Assembly: GCA_041504365.1 (NCBI GenBank)
Contig: CP167917.1
Coordinates: 1,550,001 to 1,614,000, forward strand
Origin: Dryocola sp. LX212
Lineage (GTDB): Bacteria > Pseudomonadota > Gammaproteobacteria > Enterobacterales > Enterobacteriaceae
Direction: 5' to 3'
Length of the DNA stretch: 64,000 nt
Positions 51,739-63,282 of this stretch are shown here, one piece after another. A model generated the notes under the pieces. The model did no database searches. It was not told the origin of the DNA and saw only the letters and a program-made list of their open reading frames with translations. The translations under genes and the position numbers were made by a program. Within the stretch, counting starts at the first letter, position 1; every line of letters starts with the position of its first letter.

Positions 51739-52989
51739 ATGTCCGTACCGTACCTGACCTTACGCTCCGCCCGTAATCTTCATCTGGCAGCCCAGGGGCT
51801 GCTGCTGAAACCCCGCCGCCGCGCCCGGCCATCCGATATTCTCCTGGCCATCTCCAGAATGTCTCTGCTGCAAATCGACACGATTAATATTGTCGCCCGC
51901 AGCCCCTATCTCGTCCTCTTTAGCCGTCTTGGGCATTATGCCCCGGCATGGCTTGATGAAGCATTAAGGCGCGGTGAGCTTATAGAATACTGGGCGCATG
52001 AGGCCTGCTTCCTGCCAAAAGAAGATTTTGCGCTGGTGCGCCACAGAATGCTCAACCCCGAAAAAATGGGCTGGAAATACCGTGCTGAATGGATGCAGGA
52101 GAACGCCGAAGAAATAGAAAAGCTGCTCGCCTATATTCAGGACAACGGTCCCGTACGTTCAGTGGATTTTGAACATCCGCGTAAAGGGGCAGGCGGCTGG
52201 TGGGAGTGGAAGCCGCACAAAAAACATCTTGAAGGCTTGTTTACTTCAGGAAAGGTGATGGTAAGAGAGCGGCGTAACTTTCAGCGCGTTTACGATCTTA
52301 CTTCTCGCGTGATGCCCGACTGGGATGACAAATTGCATTTGGTTCAGCAGCAGGACGCCGAGCGGCTGATGCTGGAAAAAAGCGCCCGCAGCCTGGGTAT
52401 TTTCCGCCCGGAATGGCTGGCCGATTACTATCGGCTGAAAAATATTCCGATTAAGTCGCTTGTTGCCGGGTGGGTCGAACAAGGCAAAGCCCTTCCGGTT
52501 CAGGTTGAAATGCTGGGCGAGATGTATGTTGACCATTCACTGTCCGGGCTGCTGCCCCGCGCAGAACAAAACCAGCTTAAAGCGACCCGCAGCGCCGTGC
52601 TGTCGCCTTTCGATCCTGTCGTCTGGGACCGCAAACGTGCAGAAGCGTTATTCAATTTCTCCTATCGGCTGGAATGCTATACCCCGGCGGAAAAGCGCAG
52701 GTACGGTTATTTCGTGCTGCCCCTGCTGCATCAGGGCGTGCTGGTGGGCCGAATGGACGCAAAAATGCATCGTAAAGAGGGAACGCTTGAGGTGATCGGC
52801 CTGTATCTTGAGGAAGGCGTTAAACTACATCTCAACACGATCGATGGTCTGCACGATGCCCTGAGCGAATTTGCCTGCTGGCAAAGTGCCGAACGGATTA
52901 CGCTCGGGAATATCCCGGCCCCGCTTGCTGCCGTATGGGGCAGCGGCTGGGAAATTACCCCGAAAAATTCATCAGATATGCTATCCTGA
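51739..52989 (+). CDS. ycaQ: DNA interstrand-crosslink glycosylase YcaQ (AlkX)
   Basis: A 416-residue HTH_42/AlkZ-superfamily DNA glycosylase. The E. coli homologue unhooks nitrogen-mustard interstrand crosslinks and excises alkylated purines. The family catalytic Q-phi-D motif is present as Q45-I46-D47 in [11 protein letters not shown], and this form (D rather than Q) marks the AlkX/YcaQ branch. It sits between lpxK and ycaR in the usual order and is probably co-transcribed with them. It is about six residues longer at the C-terminus than the E. coli protein. Confidence 0.93.
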   Translation: MSVPYLTLRSARNLHLAAQGLLLKPRRRARPSDILLAISRMSLLQIDTINIVARSPYLVLFSRLGHYAPAWLDEALRRGELIEYWAHEACFLPKEDFALVRHRMLNPEKMGWKYRAEWMQENAEEIEKLLAYIQDNGPVRSVDFEHPRKGAGGWWEWKPHKKHLEGLFTSGKVMVRERRNFQRVYDLTSRVMPDWDDKLHLVQQQDAERLMLEKSARSLGIFRPEWLADYYRLKNIPIKSLVAGWVEQGKALPVQVEMLGEMYVDHSLSGLLPRAEQNQLKATRSAVLSPFDPVVWDRKRAEALFNFSYRLECYTPAEKRRYGYFVLPLLHQGVLVGRMDAKMHRKEGTLEVIGLYLEEGVKLHLNTIDGLHDALSEFACWQSAERITLGNIPAPLAAVWGSGWEITPKNSSDMLS

Positions 52990-53020
52990 CGCCACTGATG
53001 GCGCCCATTCTGGAGTAACT

Positions 53021-53203
53021 ATGGATCACCGTTTACTTGAAATCATTGCCTGCCCGGTTTGTAACGGCAAGCTCTATTATAATCAGGAAAAGCAGGAGCT
53101 TATCTGTAAGCCTGATGGCCTGGCCTTCCCGTTCCGCGACGGCATTCCGGTGCTGCTGGAAACCGAGGCGCGTACCCTGACCCTCGACGAGACTAATCCA
53201 TGA
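53021..53203 (+). CDS. ycaR: Trm112-like small zinc-ribbon protein YcaR (UPF0434)
   Basis: A 60-residue Trm112-family protein with C11-P-V-C14 and C29, and the conserved [12 protein letters not shown] ending. Its function is uncertain; Trm112 in other domains activates methyltransferases, and in enterics it is invariably placed before kdsB. TGGAG precedes the ATG. Its stop overlaps the kdsB start by 4 nt (ATGA). The open frame extends further upstream into ycaQ, but the ATG chosen matches the family start. Confidence 0.95.
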   Translation: MDHRLLEIIACPVCNGKLYYNQEKQELICKPDGLAFPFRDGIPVLLETEARTLTLDETNP

Positions 53204-53946
53204 GTTTTGTGGCTATTATTCCCGCCCGCTATGCGTCCACACGTCTGCCGGGCAAGCCGTTGAAAGACATTAATGGCAAACCGATGGTGGTACACGTGCT
53301 CGAGCGCGCCCGTGAGTCCGGCGCGGAACGTATTATCGTTGCCACGGATAACGAAGAGGTCGCCCGCGCGGTTGAGGCGGCGGGGGGCGAAGTCTGCATG
53401 ACAAGGGCAGATCATCACTCCGGCACCGAGCGCCTGGCTGAAGTTATCGAAAAATGCGCTTTCAGCGACGATACCATTATCGTCAACGTGCAGGGCGATG
53501 AGCCGATGATCCCACCGGTCATCATTCGCCAGGTTGCGCAAAACGTGGCCAACAGCCAGGCCGGTATGGCAACGCTTGCGGTGCCGATCGATTCTGCTGA
53601 AGAAGCCTTTAATCCGAATGCCGTAAAAGTTGTGATGGACGCGCAGGGTTACGCGCTTTACTTCTCCCGTGCGACCATCCCATGGGATCGCGACCGCTTC
53701 GCCCAGTCCCGCGAACAGATTGGTGACACCTTTCTGCGCCACATTGGTATCTATGGCTACCGCGCAGGCTTTATTCGTCGCTATATCAGCTGGGAGCCAA
53801 GCCAGCTTGAGCAAATCGAAATGCTAGAGCAGCTCCGCGTGCTGTGGAACGGCGAGAAAATTCACGTTGCCGTCGCCAAAGAGATCCCGAGCATTGGCGT
53901 TGATACCCCGGAAGATCTGGAGCGCGTGCGCGTCGCAATGCGCTAG
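53200..53946 (+). CDS. kdsB: CMP-Kdo synthetase (3-deoxy-manno-octulosonate cytidylyltransferase)
   Basis: 248 residues, the E. coli length. It activates Kdo with CTP for transfer to lipid A, completing the LPS inner-core supply with msbA and lpxK. The nucleotidyltransferase motif [16 protein letters not shown] at the N-terminus binds CTP, and the metal site is in VQGDEPM. It ends in a strong terminator that closes the ycaI-kdsB group. Confidence 0.98.
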   Translation: MSFVAIIPARYASTRLPGKPLKDINGKPMVVHVLERARESGAERIIVATDNEEVARAVEAAGGEVCMTRADHHSGTERLAEVIEKCAFSDDTIIVNVQGDEPMIPPVIIRQVAQNVANSQAGMATLAVPIDSAEEAFNPNAVKVVMDAQGYALYFSRATIPWDRDRFAQSREQIGDTFLRHIGIYGYRAGFIRRYISWEPSQLEQIEMLEQLRVLWNGEKIHVAVAKEIPSIGVDTPEDLERVRVAMR

Positions 53947-53967
53947 TTCCGCCTTCAGCTGCAAACA

Positions 53968-53992
53968 AACCGGCCACCGCGCCGGTTTTTTT
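53968..53992 (+). terminator. Intrinsic terminator of kdsB
   Basis: AACCGGC/GCCGGTT stem with a 6-nt loop and an eight-T tract, 21 nt after kdsB. Confidence 0.9.
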
Positions 53993-54081
53993 TATCTGTC
54001 GACATATTGATCTCAGAGGATGACATCTCGTAAAAGCGCGCTCAGAATGAAAAGTACCAGTGTTCATAGGGGTAACGGGAT

Positions 54082-54975
54082 ATGGAGTTGCTGCGTAGGG
54101 AGTTAAGTCATCTGCTCGGTGAAAAGCTAAGCCGCATTGAGTGTATCAGCGAACGAACGGATACCGCGGTCTGGTCGCTGTATGACAGCCACGGGCATGC
54201 CATGCCTTTGCTGGCCAAGAGCTTTACTACGCCGGGAGTGGCCTCGCAGCAGGCATGGAAAATGTCGATGCTCGCCCGCTCGGGCACCCTTCGTCTGCCG
54301 GTGGTGTATGGCATCGTCACCCATGATGACCATCCGGGACCGGATGTGATCCTGATGGAGCGCCTGCGAGGCGTCTCCGTTGAGGCACCGGCCAGAACGC
54401 CAGAGCGCTGGGAGCAGTTGAAGGACCAGATAGTGGAAGGCCTGCTTGCATGGCATCGCGTGGACAGCAGGGGCTGTGTAGGCAGTGTGGACAGCACCCA
54501 GGAAAATATCTGGCCCTCCTGGTACCGTCAGCGCATTGAAGTGCTATGGACTACCCTCAATCAGTTCAAAAATACCGGTCTGACGATGCAGGATCGGCGC
54601 ATTCTGTTCCGTTCACGGGAGTGTCTGCCCCGCATGTTTGAAGGATTTAACGACAACTGCGTGCTGGTGCACGGTAATTTCACCCTGCGCAGCATGCTTA
54701 AGGACGGGCGCAGCGATCAGCTTCTGGCGATGGTTAACCCCGGGGTGGTGCTGTGGGCACCCCGTGAATACGAAATATTCCGTTTGTATGAGGAAGGGCA
54801 GGCGGAAAGCCTCTTCTGGCACTATTTACAGCGCGCGCCGGTGGCGGAATCTTTCCTGTGGCGGCGCTGGCTGTACGTCCTGTGGGACGCGGTAGATCAG
54901 CTGATACAGACGGGCCGCGTAAACCGACCCGCCTTTGACGCCGCTTCTAAGGGATTATTGCCCTGGATCGCCTGA
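54082..54975 (+). CDS. ycbJ: Aminoglycoside-phosphotransferase-like protein YcbJ
   Basis: A 297-residue protein, the same length as E. coli YcbJ, with a kinase-like (APH/choline-kinase) fold signature. The VHGNFTLRSML block near residue 195 resembles the HGDxxxxN catalytic loop but has N in place of the catalytic Asp (HGN) and lacks the usual Asn. It may therefore be a pseudokinase. No function is known. It has its own promoter region after the kdsB terminator. Its last 21 bases overlap the end of convergent elyC. Confidence 0.88.
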   Translation: MELLRRELSHLLGEKLSRIECISERTDTAVWSLYDSHGHAMPLLAKSFTTPGVASQQAWKMSMLARSGTLRLPVVYGIVTHDDHPGPDVILMERLRGVSVEAPARTPERWEQLKDQIVEGLLAWHRVDSRGCVGSVDSTQENIWPSWYRQRIEVLWTTLNQFKNTGLTMQDRRILFRSRECLPRMFEGFNDNCVLVHGNFTLRSMLKDGRSDQLLAMVNPGVVLWAPREYEIFRLYEEGQAESLFWHYLQRAPVAESFLWRRWLYVLWDAVDQLIQTGRVNRPAFDAASKGLLPWIA

Positions 54976-55731
54976 CGAGCCTTTAAGCCACTGCCATATG
55001 CGGCCCATGGTTTCATAGGCAACGCGATCGCTGTGCATCAGCCATAAAGGCGAGGGCGTGATTTTTTCCCACGGATTCAGCGGGGAGTCTATCGCCGTCT
55101 GGTTAGCCGGTGCAGGTAAGGGGTTGAGCCCCGCATGCCGGAAGAAAATCACCGCCCGCGGCAAATGTGAGGCGGAGGTCACCAGCAGGAACGGCTGTTT
55201 GCCAATTTCCTTAGCCACAGCCGCCGCTTCTTCTTCAGTATCCTTTGGCGTATCGAGCGTGATTATCGCCGAACGAGGCACGCCGAGGCTTTCAGCAACG
55301 CGAGCGCCTGCTTCTGCGGTGCTCACCGGGTTGGTCATCGCCGGAGCGCCGGTAAAGATCATTTTTGCGCCGGGGTTAGCCTGCCAGAGGCGTACGCCTT
55401 CGGTTACGCGCGGCAGGCTGTTATTGATCAGATTTGAGCTGGGCGCCCATTTCGGGTTCCAGGTATATCCCCCTCCCAACACCACGATGTAATTCACCCG
55501 CTCGCCGCCGCGCCAGGTAGGATAAGTATCTTCTATAGGCTTAAGCATGCGGTCGGCAACCGGCTGAAGACTAATTAAGAATAAAACCAGCCAACCCGCT
55601 GTGAGCAGCGCTTTTCCGGTTTTTTGCCAGCGGGTAAACCACAGCAATAAAATCGCCACGCCAATCACCATCAGGAGTAGAGGCAGGGGCAGCAGCAGGC
55701 CACCGATATATTTTTTCAGTACGAATAGCAT
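54955..55731 (-). CDS. elyC: Envelope biogenesis factor ElyC (DUF218)
   Basis: 258 residues from the ATG preceded by GGAG; twelve further codons upstream are open but unconserved. Two N-terminal transmembrane helices (about 8-30 and 37-55) precede a periplasmic DUF218 domain (YIVVLGGGYTWNP, TSASHLPRA). In E. coli ElyC is needed for peptidoglycan synthesis at low temperature and for lipid-carrier homeostasis. It converges with ycbJ with a 21-bp 3' overlap and is divergent from cmoM. Confidence 0.94.
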   Translation of the reverse strand: MLFVLKKYIGGLLLPLPLLLMVIGVAILLLWFTRWQKTGKALLTAGWLVLFLISLQPVADRMLKPIEDTYPTWRGGERVNYIVVLGGGYTWNPKWAPSSNLINNSLPRVTEGVRLWQANPGAKMIFTGAPAMTNPVSTAEAGARVAESLGVPRSAIITLDTPKDTEEEAAAVAKEIGKQPFLLVTSASHLPRAVIFFRHAGLNPLPAPANQTAIDSPLNPWEKITPSPLWLMHSDRVAYETMGRIWQWLKGSSGDPGQ

Positions 55732-55866
55732 GAATTCTGGCTCCTTTTTTAACCACCCAGGCGGCAAACGCTGCTGATATTACACCAGCCAGGTTCATTC
55801 TCGTGCAAGCTGTGCCAAAATAGCGGTTTTCTCAGACTGACCCCTAAAAGCCGTGGAGTAGTACCC

Positions 55867-56655
55867 GTGCGTGACCGCAATTTTGATGACATTGCCGAGA
55901 AGTTCTCACGCAACATCTATGGTACGACCAAAGGCCTGCTGCGGCAGGCGATCCTCTGGCAGGATCTCGATGCTTTGCTCAGCAACATGCCTGAGAAACT
56001 GCGCGTATTAGACGCAGGCGGCGGGGAAGGGCAAACGGCCTGCCGTATGGCCGAACTGGGTCATAGCGTCACCCACTGCGACGTTTCCGCCGGGATGATC
56101 GCTCGTGCCCAGGCTCTGGCCTGCGAAAAAGGTGTGAGCAGCAACATGCATTTCGTACATTCCGCAGCCCAGGACATCGGACAACATTTGGAAAGCCCGG
56201 TTGATCTGATATTGTTTCACGCGGTGCTGGAATGGGTCGTGGATCCACAAGCCGTGCTTAAGTCTTTGTGGGAATGCCTTGCGCCCGGCGGCGCATTGTC
56301 GCTGATGTTCTACAATGCTAACGGCCTGCTGATGCGCAATATGTTCGTGGGCAACTTCGAATACGTGATGCAGGGCATGAAAAAAAATAAAAGGAAAACC
56401 CTGTCGCCTGACAATCCGCTGCAGCCAGAACAGGTTTATCACTGGCTGGAGCAAATTGGCTGGCAGATTACCGGCAAAACCGGGGTGCGGGTGTTCCACG
56501 ATTACCTGCGAGACAAGCACAAACAACGCGATGGTTTTGACGATTTGCTTGAACTTGAAACGCGATATTGCCGCCAGGAGCCGTTTATCAGCCTCGGTCG
56601 CTATATCCACGTGACGGCAGTCAAGCCGCTTGAGCCAAGGAAAAATTATGAGTGA
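55867..56655 (+). CDS. cmoM: tRNA mcmo5U methyltransferase CmoM (SmtA)
   Basis: A 262-residue class I SAM methyltransferase that converts cmo5U34 to its methyl ester in certain tRNAs. Motif [11 protein letters not shown] lies near residue 48, and motif post-I is [10 protein letters not shown]. It starts with GTG preceded by TGGAG; E. coli starts at the same residue. It is the first gene of the cmoM-mukFEB operon, and its last 8 bases overlap the mukF start. Confidence 0.95.
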   Translation: MRDRNFDDIAEKFSRNIYGTTKGLLRQAILWQDLDALLSNMPEKLRVLDAGGGEGQTACRMAELGHSVTHCDVSAGMIARAQALACEKGVSSNMHFVHSAAQDIGQHLESPVDLILFHAVLEWVVDPQAVLKSLWECLAPGGALSLMFYNANGLLMRNMFVGNFEYVMQGMKKNKRKTLSPDNPLQPEQVYHWLEQIGWQITGKTGVRVFHDYLRDKHKQRDGFDDLLELETRYCRQEPFISLGRYIHVTAVKPLEPRKNYE

Positions 56656-57970
56656 TGTTTCCCAGACAGTGCCTGAACTGGTTGCCTGGGCCAGGAAAAA
56701 TGATTTCGCCATCTCGCTGCCAACGGAACGCCTGACGTTTCTTCTGGCGGTTGCCACGCTTAACGGCGAAAGGCTTGACGGCGAGCTGAGTGAAGGGGAG
56801 CTGGTGGATGCGTTCCGCCACGTGAGCGACGGTTTCGAGCAGACCACTGAGACCATTAACGTTCGCGCGAACAATGCCATTAACGACATGGTGCGCCAGC
56901 GTCTGCTCAACCGCTTTACCAGTGAAATCCACGAAGGGAATTCAATCTACCGCCTCACGCCGCTGGGGATCGGTATCACCGATTACTACATACGTCAGCG
57001 TGAGTTCTCTACGCTGCGTCTCTCTATGCAGCTTTCAATCGTCGCCGGTGAACTCAAGCGCGCAGCAGATGCCGCCGATGAAAACGGTGATGAGTTCCAC
57101 TGGCACCGTAACGTGTTTGCGCCGCTGAAATACTCCGTGGCAGAGATCTTCGACAGTATCGATCTCACCCAGCGCATCATGGACGAACAGCAGCAGCAGG
57201 TAAAAGACGATATCGCCCAGCTGCTGAACAAAGACTGGCGCGCGGCTATCTCCAGCTGCGAACTGCTGCTTTCTGAAACGTCCGGTACCCTGCGTGAACT
57301 CCAGGACACGCTGGAGGCGGCAGGGGACAAACTGCAGGCGAACTTACTGCGCATTCAGGACTCTACTATGGGGCGCGACGACCTGCACTTTGTCGATCGC
57401 CTTGTCTTCGACCTGCAAAGCAAGCTCGACCGAATCACCAGCTGGGGCCAGCAGGCCATCGACCTGTGGATCGGCTACGACCGGCACGTGCACAAATTCA
57501 TTCGTACCGCTATCGACATGGATAAAAACCGCGTCTTCGCCCAGCGTCTGCGCGTTTCGGTACAGAACTACTTCGATGCTCCGTGGGCGCTCACCTACTC
57601 CAGCGCGGAACGTTTGCTGGATATGCGTGACGAAGAGATGACGCTTCGCGACGAAGAGGTGACCGGCGAACTGCCAACCGATCTGGAATTCGAAGAGTTC
57701 AACGAGATTCGCGAACAGCTGGCGGCCATGATTGAAGCGGCGCTACAGGTTTACAAAACCAGACAGGTGCCGCTGGATTTAGGCGTAGTGATGCGTGACT
57801 ATCTCACCCAATACCCGCGCGCGCGCCATTTTGATGTGGCACGAATCGTGGTCGACCAGGCGGTACGCCTCGGTGTGGCTGAAGCAGACTTTACTGGCCT
57901 GCCGCCGCAGTGGCAGGCAATCAACGATTACGGAGCCAAGGTACAGGCGCATGTCATCAACAAATATTGA
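56648..57970 (+). CDS. mukF: Chromosome condensin kleisin MukF
   Basis: 440 residues, the E. coli length. This kleisin bridges MukB heads and recruits MukE. An N-terminal winged-helix dimerisation domain (1-~115), a helical middle with a long coiled segment (about 130-300) and a C-terminal winged helix that binds the MukB head are all conserved. The chosen ATG overlaps cmoM by 8 nt with AAGGAAA upstream; an earlier in-frame start in cmoM is rejected on family length. mukE starts 20 nt before it ends. Confidence 0.98.
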   Translation: MSDVSQTVPELVAWARKNDFAISLPTERLTFLLAVATLNGERLDGELSEGELVDAFRHVSDGFEQTTETINVRANNAINDMVRQRLLNRFTSEIHEGNSIYRLTPLGIGITDYYIRQREFSTLRLSMQLSIVAGELKRAADAADENGDEFHWHRNVFAPLKYSVAEIFDSIDLTQRIMDEQQQQVKDDIAQLLNKDWRAAISSCELLLSETSGTLRELQDTLEAAGDKLQANLLRIQDSTMGRDDLHFVDRLVFDLQSKLDRITSWGQQAIDLWIGYDRHVHKFIRTAIDMDKNRVFAQRLRVSVQNYFDAPWALTYSSAERLLDMRDEEMTLRDEEVTGELPTDLEFEEFNEIREQLAAMIEAALQVYKTRQVPLDLGVVMRDYLTQYPRARHFDVARIVVDQAVRLGVAEADFTGLPPQWQAINDYGAKVQAHVINKY

Positions 57971-58667
57971 AAAAGTGATGCCGGTTAAACTGGCACAGGC
58001 ACTGGCAAATCCGTTATTCCCGGCCCTCGACAGCCAGCTGCGTGCAGGACGGCACGTCGGCCTCGACGAGCTGGATAATCATGCCTTTTTAATGGACTTC
58101 CAGGACTATCTGGAAGAGTTCTACGCCCGCTACAACGTGGAGCTTATCCGCGCGCCGGAAGGATTCTTCTATTTGCGCCCCCGTTCCACAACGCTTATTC
58201 CGCGCTCGGTCTTGTCCGAGCTGGACATGATGGTCGGCAAAATCCTTTGCTACCTCTATCTCAGCCCGGAACGCCTGGCCAACGAAGGGATTTTTACCCA
58301 GCAGGAGTTGTACGACGAGCTGCTGACCCTGGCCGACGAAAGCAAGCTGCTGAAGCTGGTGAACAACCGCTCAACCGGCTCCGATCTCGATCGCCAGAAG
58401 CTACAGGAAAAGGTTCGCGCGTCCCTTACTCGTCTGCGCCGTCTCGGCATGATCTGGTTTATGGGGCATGACAGCAGCAAGTTCCGCATTACAGAATCGG
58501 TATTCCGCTTTGGTGCTGACGTACGCACCGGTGACGATCCGCGCGAAGCGCAGCTGCGCATGATTCGTGACGGTGAAGCAATGCCTGTTGAAAGCCGCTT
58601 ACAGCTCAACGACGAAGCCGAAGAGCCACAGACAATCCAGGACAACGCGGAGGAAGAACAGGAATGA
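57951..58667 (+). CDS. mukE: Chromosome condensin subunit MukE
   Basis: A 238-residue kleisin-associated winged-helix protein that binds MukF and DNA and modulates MukB ATPase. The start [11 protein letters not shown] agrees with E. coli; the frame is open 52 codons further upstream but that stretch lies in mukF and has no homology. The acidic, variable tail ([15 protein letters not shown]) differs from E. coli. It overlaps mukF by 20 nt and mukB by 4 nt (ATGA). Confidence 0.98.
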   Translation: MSSTNIEKVMPVKLAQALANPLFPALDSQLRAGRHVGLDELDNHAFLMDFQDYLEEFYARYNVELIRAPEGFFYLRPRSTTLIPRSVLSELDMMVGKILCYLYLSPERLANEGIFTQQELYDELLTLADESKLLKLVNNRSTGSDLDRQKLQEKVRASLTRLRRLGMIWFMGHDSSKFRITESVFRFGADVRTGDDPREAQLRMIRDGEAMPVESRLQLNDEAEEPQTIQDNAEEEQE

Positions 58668-61600
58668 TCGATCGCGGAAAGTTTCGCTCACTAACGCTGA
58701 TAAACTGGAACGGTTTCTTCGCGCGTACGTTTGATTTAGATGAGCTGGTCACCACGCTTTCGGGCGGTAACGGTGCCGGTAAATCCACTACCATGGCGGC
58801 GTTTGTTACCGCGCTAATCCCGGACCTGACGCTGCTTCACTTCCGTAACACCACCGAAGCTGGTGCGACTTCCGGTTCGCGTGATAAAGGCCTGCACGGT
58901 AAGCTGAAAGCGGGCGTCTGCTACTCGACGCTGGACGTGATCAACTCCCGCGGCGAGCGCGTTCTGGTTGGCGTCCGTCTGCAGCAGGTTGCCGGGCGCG
59001 ACCGTAAGGTTGATATCAAACCGTTTGCTATTCAGGGGCTGCCAGATTCACTGCAGCCCACCGAATTGCTGACGGAGACCATCAACGAGCGTCAGGCCCG
59101 CGTGCTGAGCCTGCCGGAGCTGAAAGATAAGGTGGAGGCCATCGAAGGCGTCCAGTTTAAACAGTTCAACTCCATTACCGACTACCACTCGCTGATGTTC
59201 GATTTGGGCATTGTTGCGCGTCGTCTGCGCAGCGCCTCGGACCGCAGCAAGTTCTACCGCCTGATTGAAGCTTCGCTGTACGGCGGGATCTCCAGCGCCA
59301 TCACCCGCTCCCTGCGCGACTATCTATTGCCGGAGAACAGCGGCGTGCGTAAAGCCTTCCAGGATATGGAAGCCGCGCTGCGTGAAAACCGCATGACGCT
59401 GGAGGCCATTCGAGTCACCCAGTCCGATCGTGATCTGTTTAAGCATCTGATCTCCGAAGCCACAAACTACGTGGCAGCGGACTATATGCGCCACGCCAAC
59501 GAACGCCGTATTCATCTGGATAAAGCGCTCGAGTATCGTCGCGATCTGCTGGTAAGCCGTCAGCAGCTAAGCGCTGAACAGTATAAGCACGTTGATATGG
59601 CGCGTGAGCTGGCTGAACACAGCGGTGCGGAAGGGGATCTGGAAACGGATTACCAGGCCGCCAGCGACCACCTGAACCTGGTGCAGACCGCTATCCGTCA
59701 GCAGGAAAAAATCGAACGCTACGAGACCGACCTCGAAGAGCTGCAAATGCGCCTCGAAGAGCAGAACGAAATCGTTGCGGAAGCCCACGATCAGCAAGAA
59801 GAGAACGAAGCACGCGCCGAAGCCGCCGAGCTGGAAGTGGATGAACTGAAAAGCCAGCTTGCTGACTACCAGCAGGCGCTGGATGTGCAGCAAACCCGTG
59901 CGATTCAGTATCAGCAGGCGTTGCAGGCGCTGGAACGTGCCCGTGCCGTTTGTCATCTGCCTGATTTGACAGCAGACAGCGCCGACGAGTGGCTGGACAC
60001 TTTCCAGGCGAAAGAACAGGAAGCAACGGAAAAACTGCTGACGCTGGAACAAAAAATGAGCGTGGCGCAAACTGCGCACAGCCAGTTTGAGCATGCTTAT
60101 CAGCTTGTTACCGCGATCAGCGGCCCGGTCAGCCGCAGCGACGCGTGGGCTGCCGCGCGCGATTTGCTGCGCGACAGCAATAGCCAGCGTCATCTGACCG
60201 AACAGGTTCAGCCGCTGCGCATGCGTCTTAACGAGCTTGAACAGCGCCTGCGCGAACAGCAGGAGGCCGAGCGTCTTTTGGCCGATTTCTGCAAGCGTCA
60301 GGGCAAGCAGTTCGACCCCGAAGATCTCGAAGCTTTCCATGAAGAACTGGAAGAGCGCATCGCCACGCTGCAGCAGAGCGTCTCTGACGCCAGCGAAGCG
60401 CGTGTTTCTTTGCGCCAGGAGCAGGAGCAGATTCAGACGCGAATCAAACGTCTGAGCCTGCGGGCCCCGATCTGGCTTGCCGCGCAGACCAGCCTTAACC
60501 AGCTGTGTGAGCAGAGCAACGAAGAGTTTGAAAGCAGCCAGCACGTTACCGAATACATGCAGCAGCTGCTTGAGCGTGAGCGCGACGTCACCGTTGAACG
60601 CGATGAAGTAGGTGCCCGCAAACGCGCTATCGATGAAGAGATCGAACGCCTCAGCCAGCCGGGCGGTGCAGAAGATCCGCGTCTGAACGCGCTGGCCGAA
60701 CGGTTTGGCGGCGTATTGCTGTCAGAAATTTATGACGATATCAGCCTGGACGATGCGCCTTACTTCTCTGCGCTTTACGGCCCGTCCCGCCACGCCATCG
60801 TGGTACCGGACTTGTCGCTGGTTCGTGAGCAGCTCGAAAGTCTTGAAGAGTGCCCGGAAGACCTTTATCTGATCGAAGGGGACCCGTCGTCCTTCGATGA
60901 CAGCGTCTTTACCGTCGAAGAGATGGATGCCGCGGTGCTGGTGAAAACCGCCGAGCGCCAGTGGCGCTATTCCCGCTTGCCGGAGCTGCCGCTATTTGGG
61001 CGCGCGGCGCGTGAAAACCGTCTCGAGAAGCTGCATGCCGAACGTGAAACGCTGGCAGAACGCTTCGCTACGCTGTCGTTTGACGTGCAGAAATCTCAGC
61101 GTTTACACCAGTCGTTCAGCCGCTTTATCGGCCAGCATCTGGGCGTGGCGTTTGACGAAGATCCGGAAGAGGAGATCCGTCAGCTTAATACTCGCCGCGG
61201 CGAAATTGAGCGCGCCATCAGCAGCCATGAGAATGATAACCAGCAGCAGCGTCAGCAGTTCGATCAGGCAAAAGAGGGCGTAGCTCAGCTTAACCGCCTG
61301 CTGCCGCGTATCAGCCTGCTGAGCGATGAAACCCTTGCAGACCGCTGCGACGAAATTCGCGAACGCCTGATGGAAGCCGAAGAAGCGGCACGCTTTATTC
61401 ATCAGCACGGCAATCAGCTGGCAAAACTGGAAGCGGTGGCCTCTGTACTGCAAAGTGACCCCGAGCAGTTCGAACAGTTAAAAGAAGATTATCAGTACGC
61501 GCAGCAGATCCAGCGCGACGCCCGCCAGCAGGCCTTTGCCTTAACGGAAGTTGTGCAGCGTCGCGCGCACTTCGGTTATTCCGATTCTGCAGCCATGCTG

Positions 61601-63112
61601 GACGGCAACAGCGACCTGAATGAAAAGCTGCGCGCCCGTCTGGCGCAGGCAGAAACGGAGCGTACCCGTTCTCGTGAAGCGCTGCGTAGCCACGCCCAGC
61701 AGCTCAGCCAGTTCAGCCAGCTAATGGCGTCGTTGAAAAGCTCCTTCGATACCAAGAAAGAGCTGCTTAACGATCTGCATAAAGAGCTACAGGATATCGG
61801 CGTGCGGGCGGATATTGGCGCGGAAGAACGTGCTCGCGCACGTCGTGACGAACTGCATACCGCACTAAGCAACAACCGTTCCCGCCGCAACCAGCTTGAA
61901 AAAGCGCTGACCTACTGTGAAGCGGAAATGGACAACCTGACCCGCAAACTCAAACGTCAGGAACGTGACTACGTTGAGATGCGTGAGCAGGTCGTCACGG
62001 CGAAGGCTGGCTGGTGCGCCGTGATGCGAATGGTGAAAGACAACGGCGTTGAGCGTCGTCTGCACCGTCGCGAGCTTGCCTACCAGTCCGGCGACGAATT
62101 ACGCTCTATGTCGGATAAGGCGCTGGGTGCGCTGCGACTGGCCGTGGCGGACAACGAACATCTGCGCGATGTGCTGCGCATGTCCGAAGATCCAAAACGC
62201 CCCGAGCGTAAAATCCAGTTCTTCGTGGCGGTTTACCAGCATCTGCGCGAGCGTATCCGTCAGGATATCATCCGCACAGACGACCCGGTCGAAGCCATCG
62301 AGCAGATGGAAATCGAGCTGGGCCGCCTGACCGAAGAGTTGACATCACGCGAACAGAAGCTGGCTATCAGCACGAAGAGCGTGGCGAACATTATTCGTAA
62401 AACAATTCAGCGTGAGCAGAACCGTATCCGCATGCTGAACCAGGGGCTGCAAAGCGTTTCCTTCGGCCAGGTTAACAGCGTGCGTCTTAACGTGAATGTA
62501 CGGGAAACCCACGCCACGCTGCTTAACGTGCTGTCCGAACAGCATGAGGCGCATCAGGATCTGTTTAACAGCAACCGTCTGAGCTTCTCGGAAGCGCTGG
62601 CTAAGCTTTACCAGCGTCTGAATCCGCAGATTGACATGGGCCAGCGCACGCCGCAGACCATCGGTGAAGAGCTGCTGGACTACCGCAACTATCTTGAGAT
62701 GGAAGTGGAAGTTAACCGAGGTACCGACGGCTGGCTGCGTGCGGAAAGTGGCGCGCTGTCAACGGGTGAAGCGATCGGTACCGGCATGTCGATTCTGGTG
62801 ATGGTTGTGCAGAGCTGGGAAGAGGAGTCGCGCCGCCTGCGCGGTAAAGACATCTCCCCTTGCCGCCTGCTGTTCCTCGATGAAGCGGCTCGTCTGGATG
62901 CCAAGTCAATCGCCACGCTCTTTGAGCTGTGCGAACGCCTTGAAATGCAACTAATTATTGCTGCACCTGAGAACATCAGCCCGGAAAAAGGCACTACCTA
63001 CAAGTTGGTTCGAAAGGTGTTTAACAACCATGAGCATGTGCATGTTGTGGGCCTGCGAGGCTTTGCCCCTCCACTACTTGAGCCGGTTATGGGGGACGCG
63101 GAAGCTTCATAG
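58664..63112 (+). CDS. mukB: Chromosome partition SMC-like ATPase MukB
   Basis: A 1482-residue SMC-type condensin. The N-terminal head half has Walker [10 protein letters not shown] (34-42). It is followed by long coiled-coil arms rich in Q/E/R/L (about 230-650 and 790-1300) and a hinge near 650-780 that in E. coli binds topoisomerase IV ParC. The C-terminal head half has the signature [10 protein letters not shown] and Walker [14 protein letters not shown]. With MukE and MukF it extrudes DNA loops. It is four residues shorter than E. coli MukB. A terminator follows. Confidence 0.99.
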   Translation: MIDRGKFRSLTLINWNGFFARTFDLDELVTTLSGGNGAGKSTTMAAFVTALIPDLTLLHFRNTTEAGATSGSRDKGLHGKLKAGVCYSTLDVINSRGERVLVGVRLQQVAGRDRKVDIKPFAIQGLPDSLQPTELLTETINERQARVLSLPELKDKVEAIEGVQFKQFNSITDYHSLMFDLGIVARRLRSASDRSKFYRLIEASLYGGISSAITRSLRDYLLPENSGVRKAFQDMEAALRENRMTLEAIRVTQSDRDLFKHLISEATNYVAADYMRHANERRIHLDKALEYRRDLLVSRQQLSAEQYKHVDMARELAEHSGAEGDLETDYQAASDHLNLVQTAIRQQEKIERYETDLEELQMRLEEQNEIVAEAHDQQEENEARAEAAELEVDELKSQLADYQQALDVQQTRAIQYQQALQALERARAVCHLPDLTADSADEWLDTFQAKEQEATEKLLTLEQKMSVAQTAHSQFEHAYQLVTAISGPVSRSDAWAAARDLLRDSNSQRHLTEQVQPLRMRLNELEQRLREQQEAERLLADFCKRQGKQFDPEDLEAFHEELEERIATLQQSVSDASEARVSLRQEQEQIQTRIKRLSLRAPIWLAAQTSLNQLCEQSNEEFESSQHVTEYMQQLLERERDVTVERDEVGARKRAIDEEIERLSQPGGAEDPRLNALAERFGGVLLSEIYDDISLDDAPYFSALYGPSRHAIVVPDLSLVREQLESLEECPEDLYLIEGDPSSFDDSVFTVEEMDAAVLVKTAERQWRYSRLPELPLFGRAARENRLEKLHAERETLAERFATLSFDVQKSQRLHQSFSRFIGQHLGVAFDEDPEEEIRQLNTRRGEIERAISSHENDNQQQRQQFDQAKEGVAQLNRLLPRISLLSDETLADRCDEIRERLMEAEEAARFIHQHGNQLAKLEAVASVLQSDPEQFEQLKEDYQYAQQIQRDARQQAFALTEVVQRRAHFGYSDSAAMLDGNSDLNEKLRARLAQAETERTRSREALRSHAQQLSQFSQLMASLKSSFDTKKELLNDLHKELQDIGVRADIGAEERARARRDELHTALSNNRSRRNQLEKALTYCEAEMDNLTRKLKRQERDYVEMREQVVTAKAGWCAVMRMVKDNGVERRLHRRELAYQSGDELRSMSDKALGALRLAVADNEHLRDVLRMSEDPKRPERKIQFFVAVYQHLRERIRQDIIRTDDPVEAIEQMEIELGRLTEELTSREQKLAISTKSVANIIRKTIQREQNRIRMLNQGLQSVSFGQVNSVRLNVNVRETHATLLNVLSEQHEAHQDLFNSNRLSFSEALAKLYQRLNPQIDMGQRTPQTIGEELLDYRNYLEMEVEVNRGTDGWLRAESGALSTGEAIGTGMSILVMVVQSWEEESRRLRGKDISPCRLLFLDEAARLDAKSIATLFELCERLEMQLIIAAPENISPEKGTTYKLVRKVFNNHEHVHVVGLRGFAPPLLEPVMGDAEAS

Positions 63113-63128
63113 CGGGTATATCCATTAC

Positions 63129-63151
63129 AGCGGACTACGGTCCGCTTTTTT
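63129..63151 (+). terminator. Intrinsic terminator of cmoM-mukFEB
   Basis: AGCGGAC/GTCCGCT stem with a TACG loop and a six-T tract, 16 nt after mukB. Confidence 0.88.
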
Positions 63152-63218
63152 GATCGCAACAATATCTTAATGTTTAATTTTCTTTACATTTATGCGGGCA
63201 ATTGAGTTTTACTGTTTA

Positions 63219-63224
63219 TATACT
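63219..63224 (+). promoter_or_regulatory. Possible -10 element for ldtD
   Basis: TATACT, 58 bp before the ldtD ATG, with a weak -35 (GGGCAA at 17-bp spacing). E. coli ldtD is induced by the Cpx envelope-stress response, but no convincing CpxR tandem repeat was found. Confidence 0.35.
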
Positions 63225-63282
63225 GAGAAGAGAACCAGGCGAAACGCCGGTGACGATAAAACAGTAAAACAGGGGGCAAGGG

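Noticed and set aside
59567-60544. 325-codon open frame antisense to mukB
   Set aside because: The Leu/Phe/Gln-rich translation mirrors the Glu/Gln/Arg-rich coiled coil of MukB and is not an independent gene.
63249-63276. CpxR tandem box before ldtD
   Set aside because: GATAAAACAGTAAAAC resembles part of GTAAA-N5-GTAAA, but the spacing and first half do not fit.
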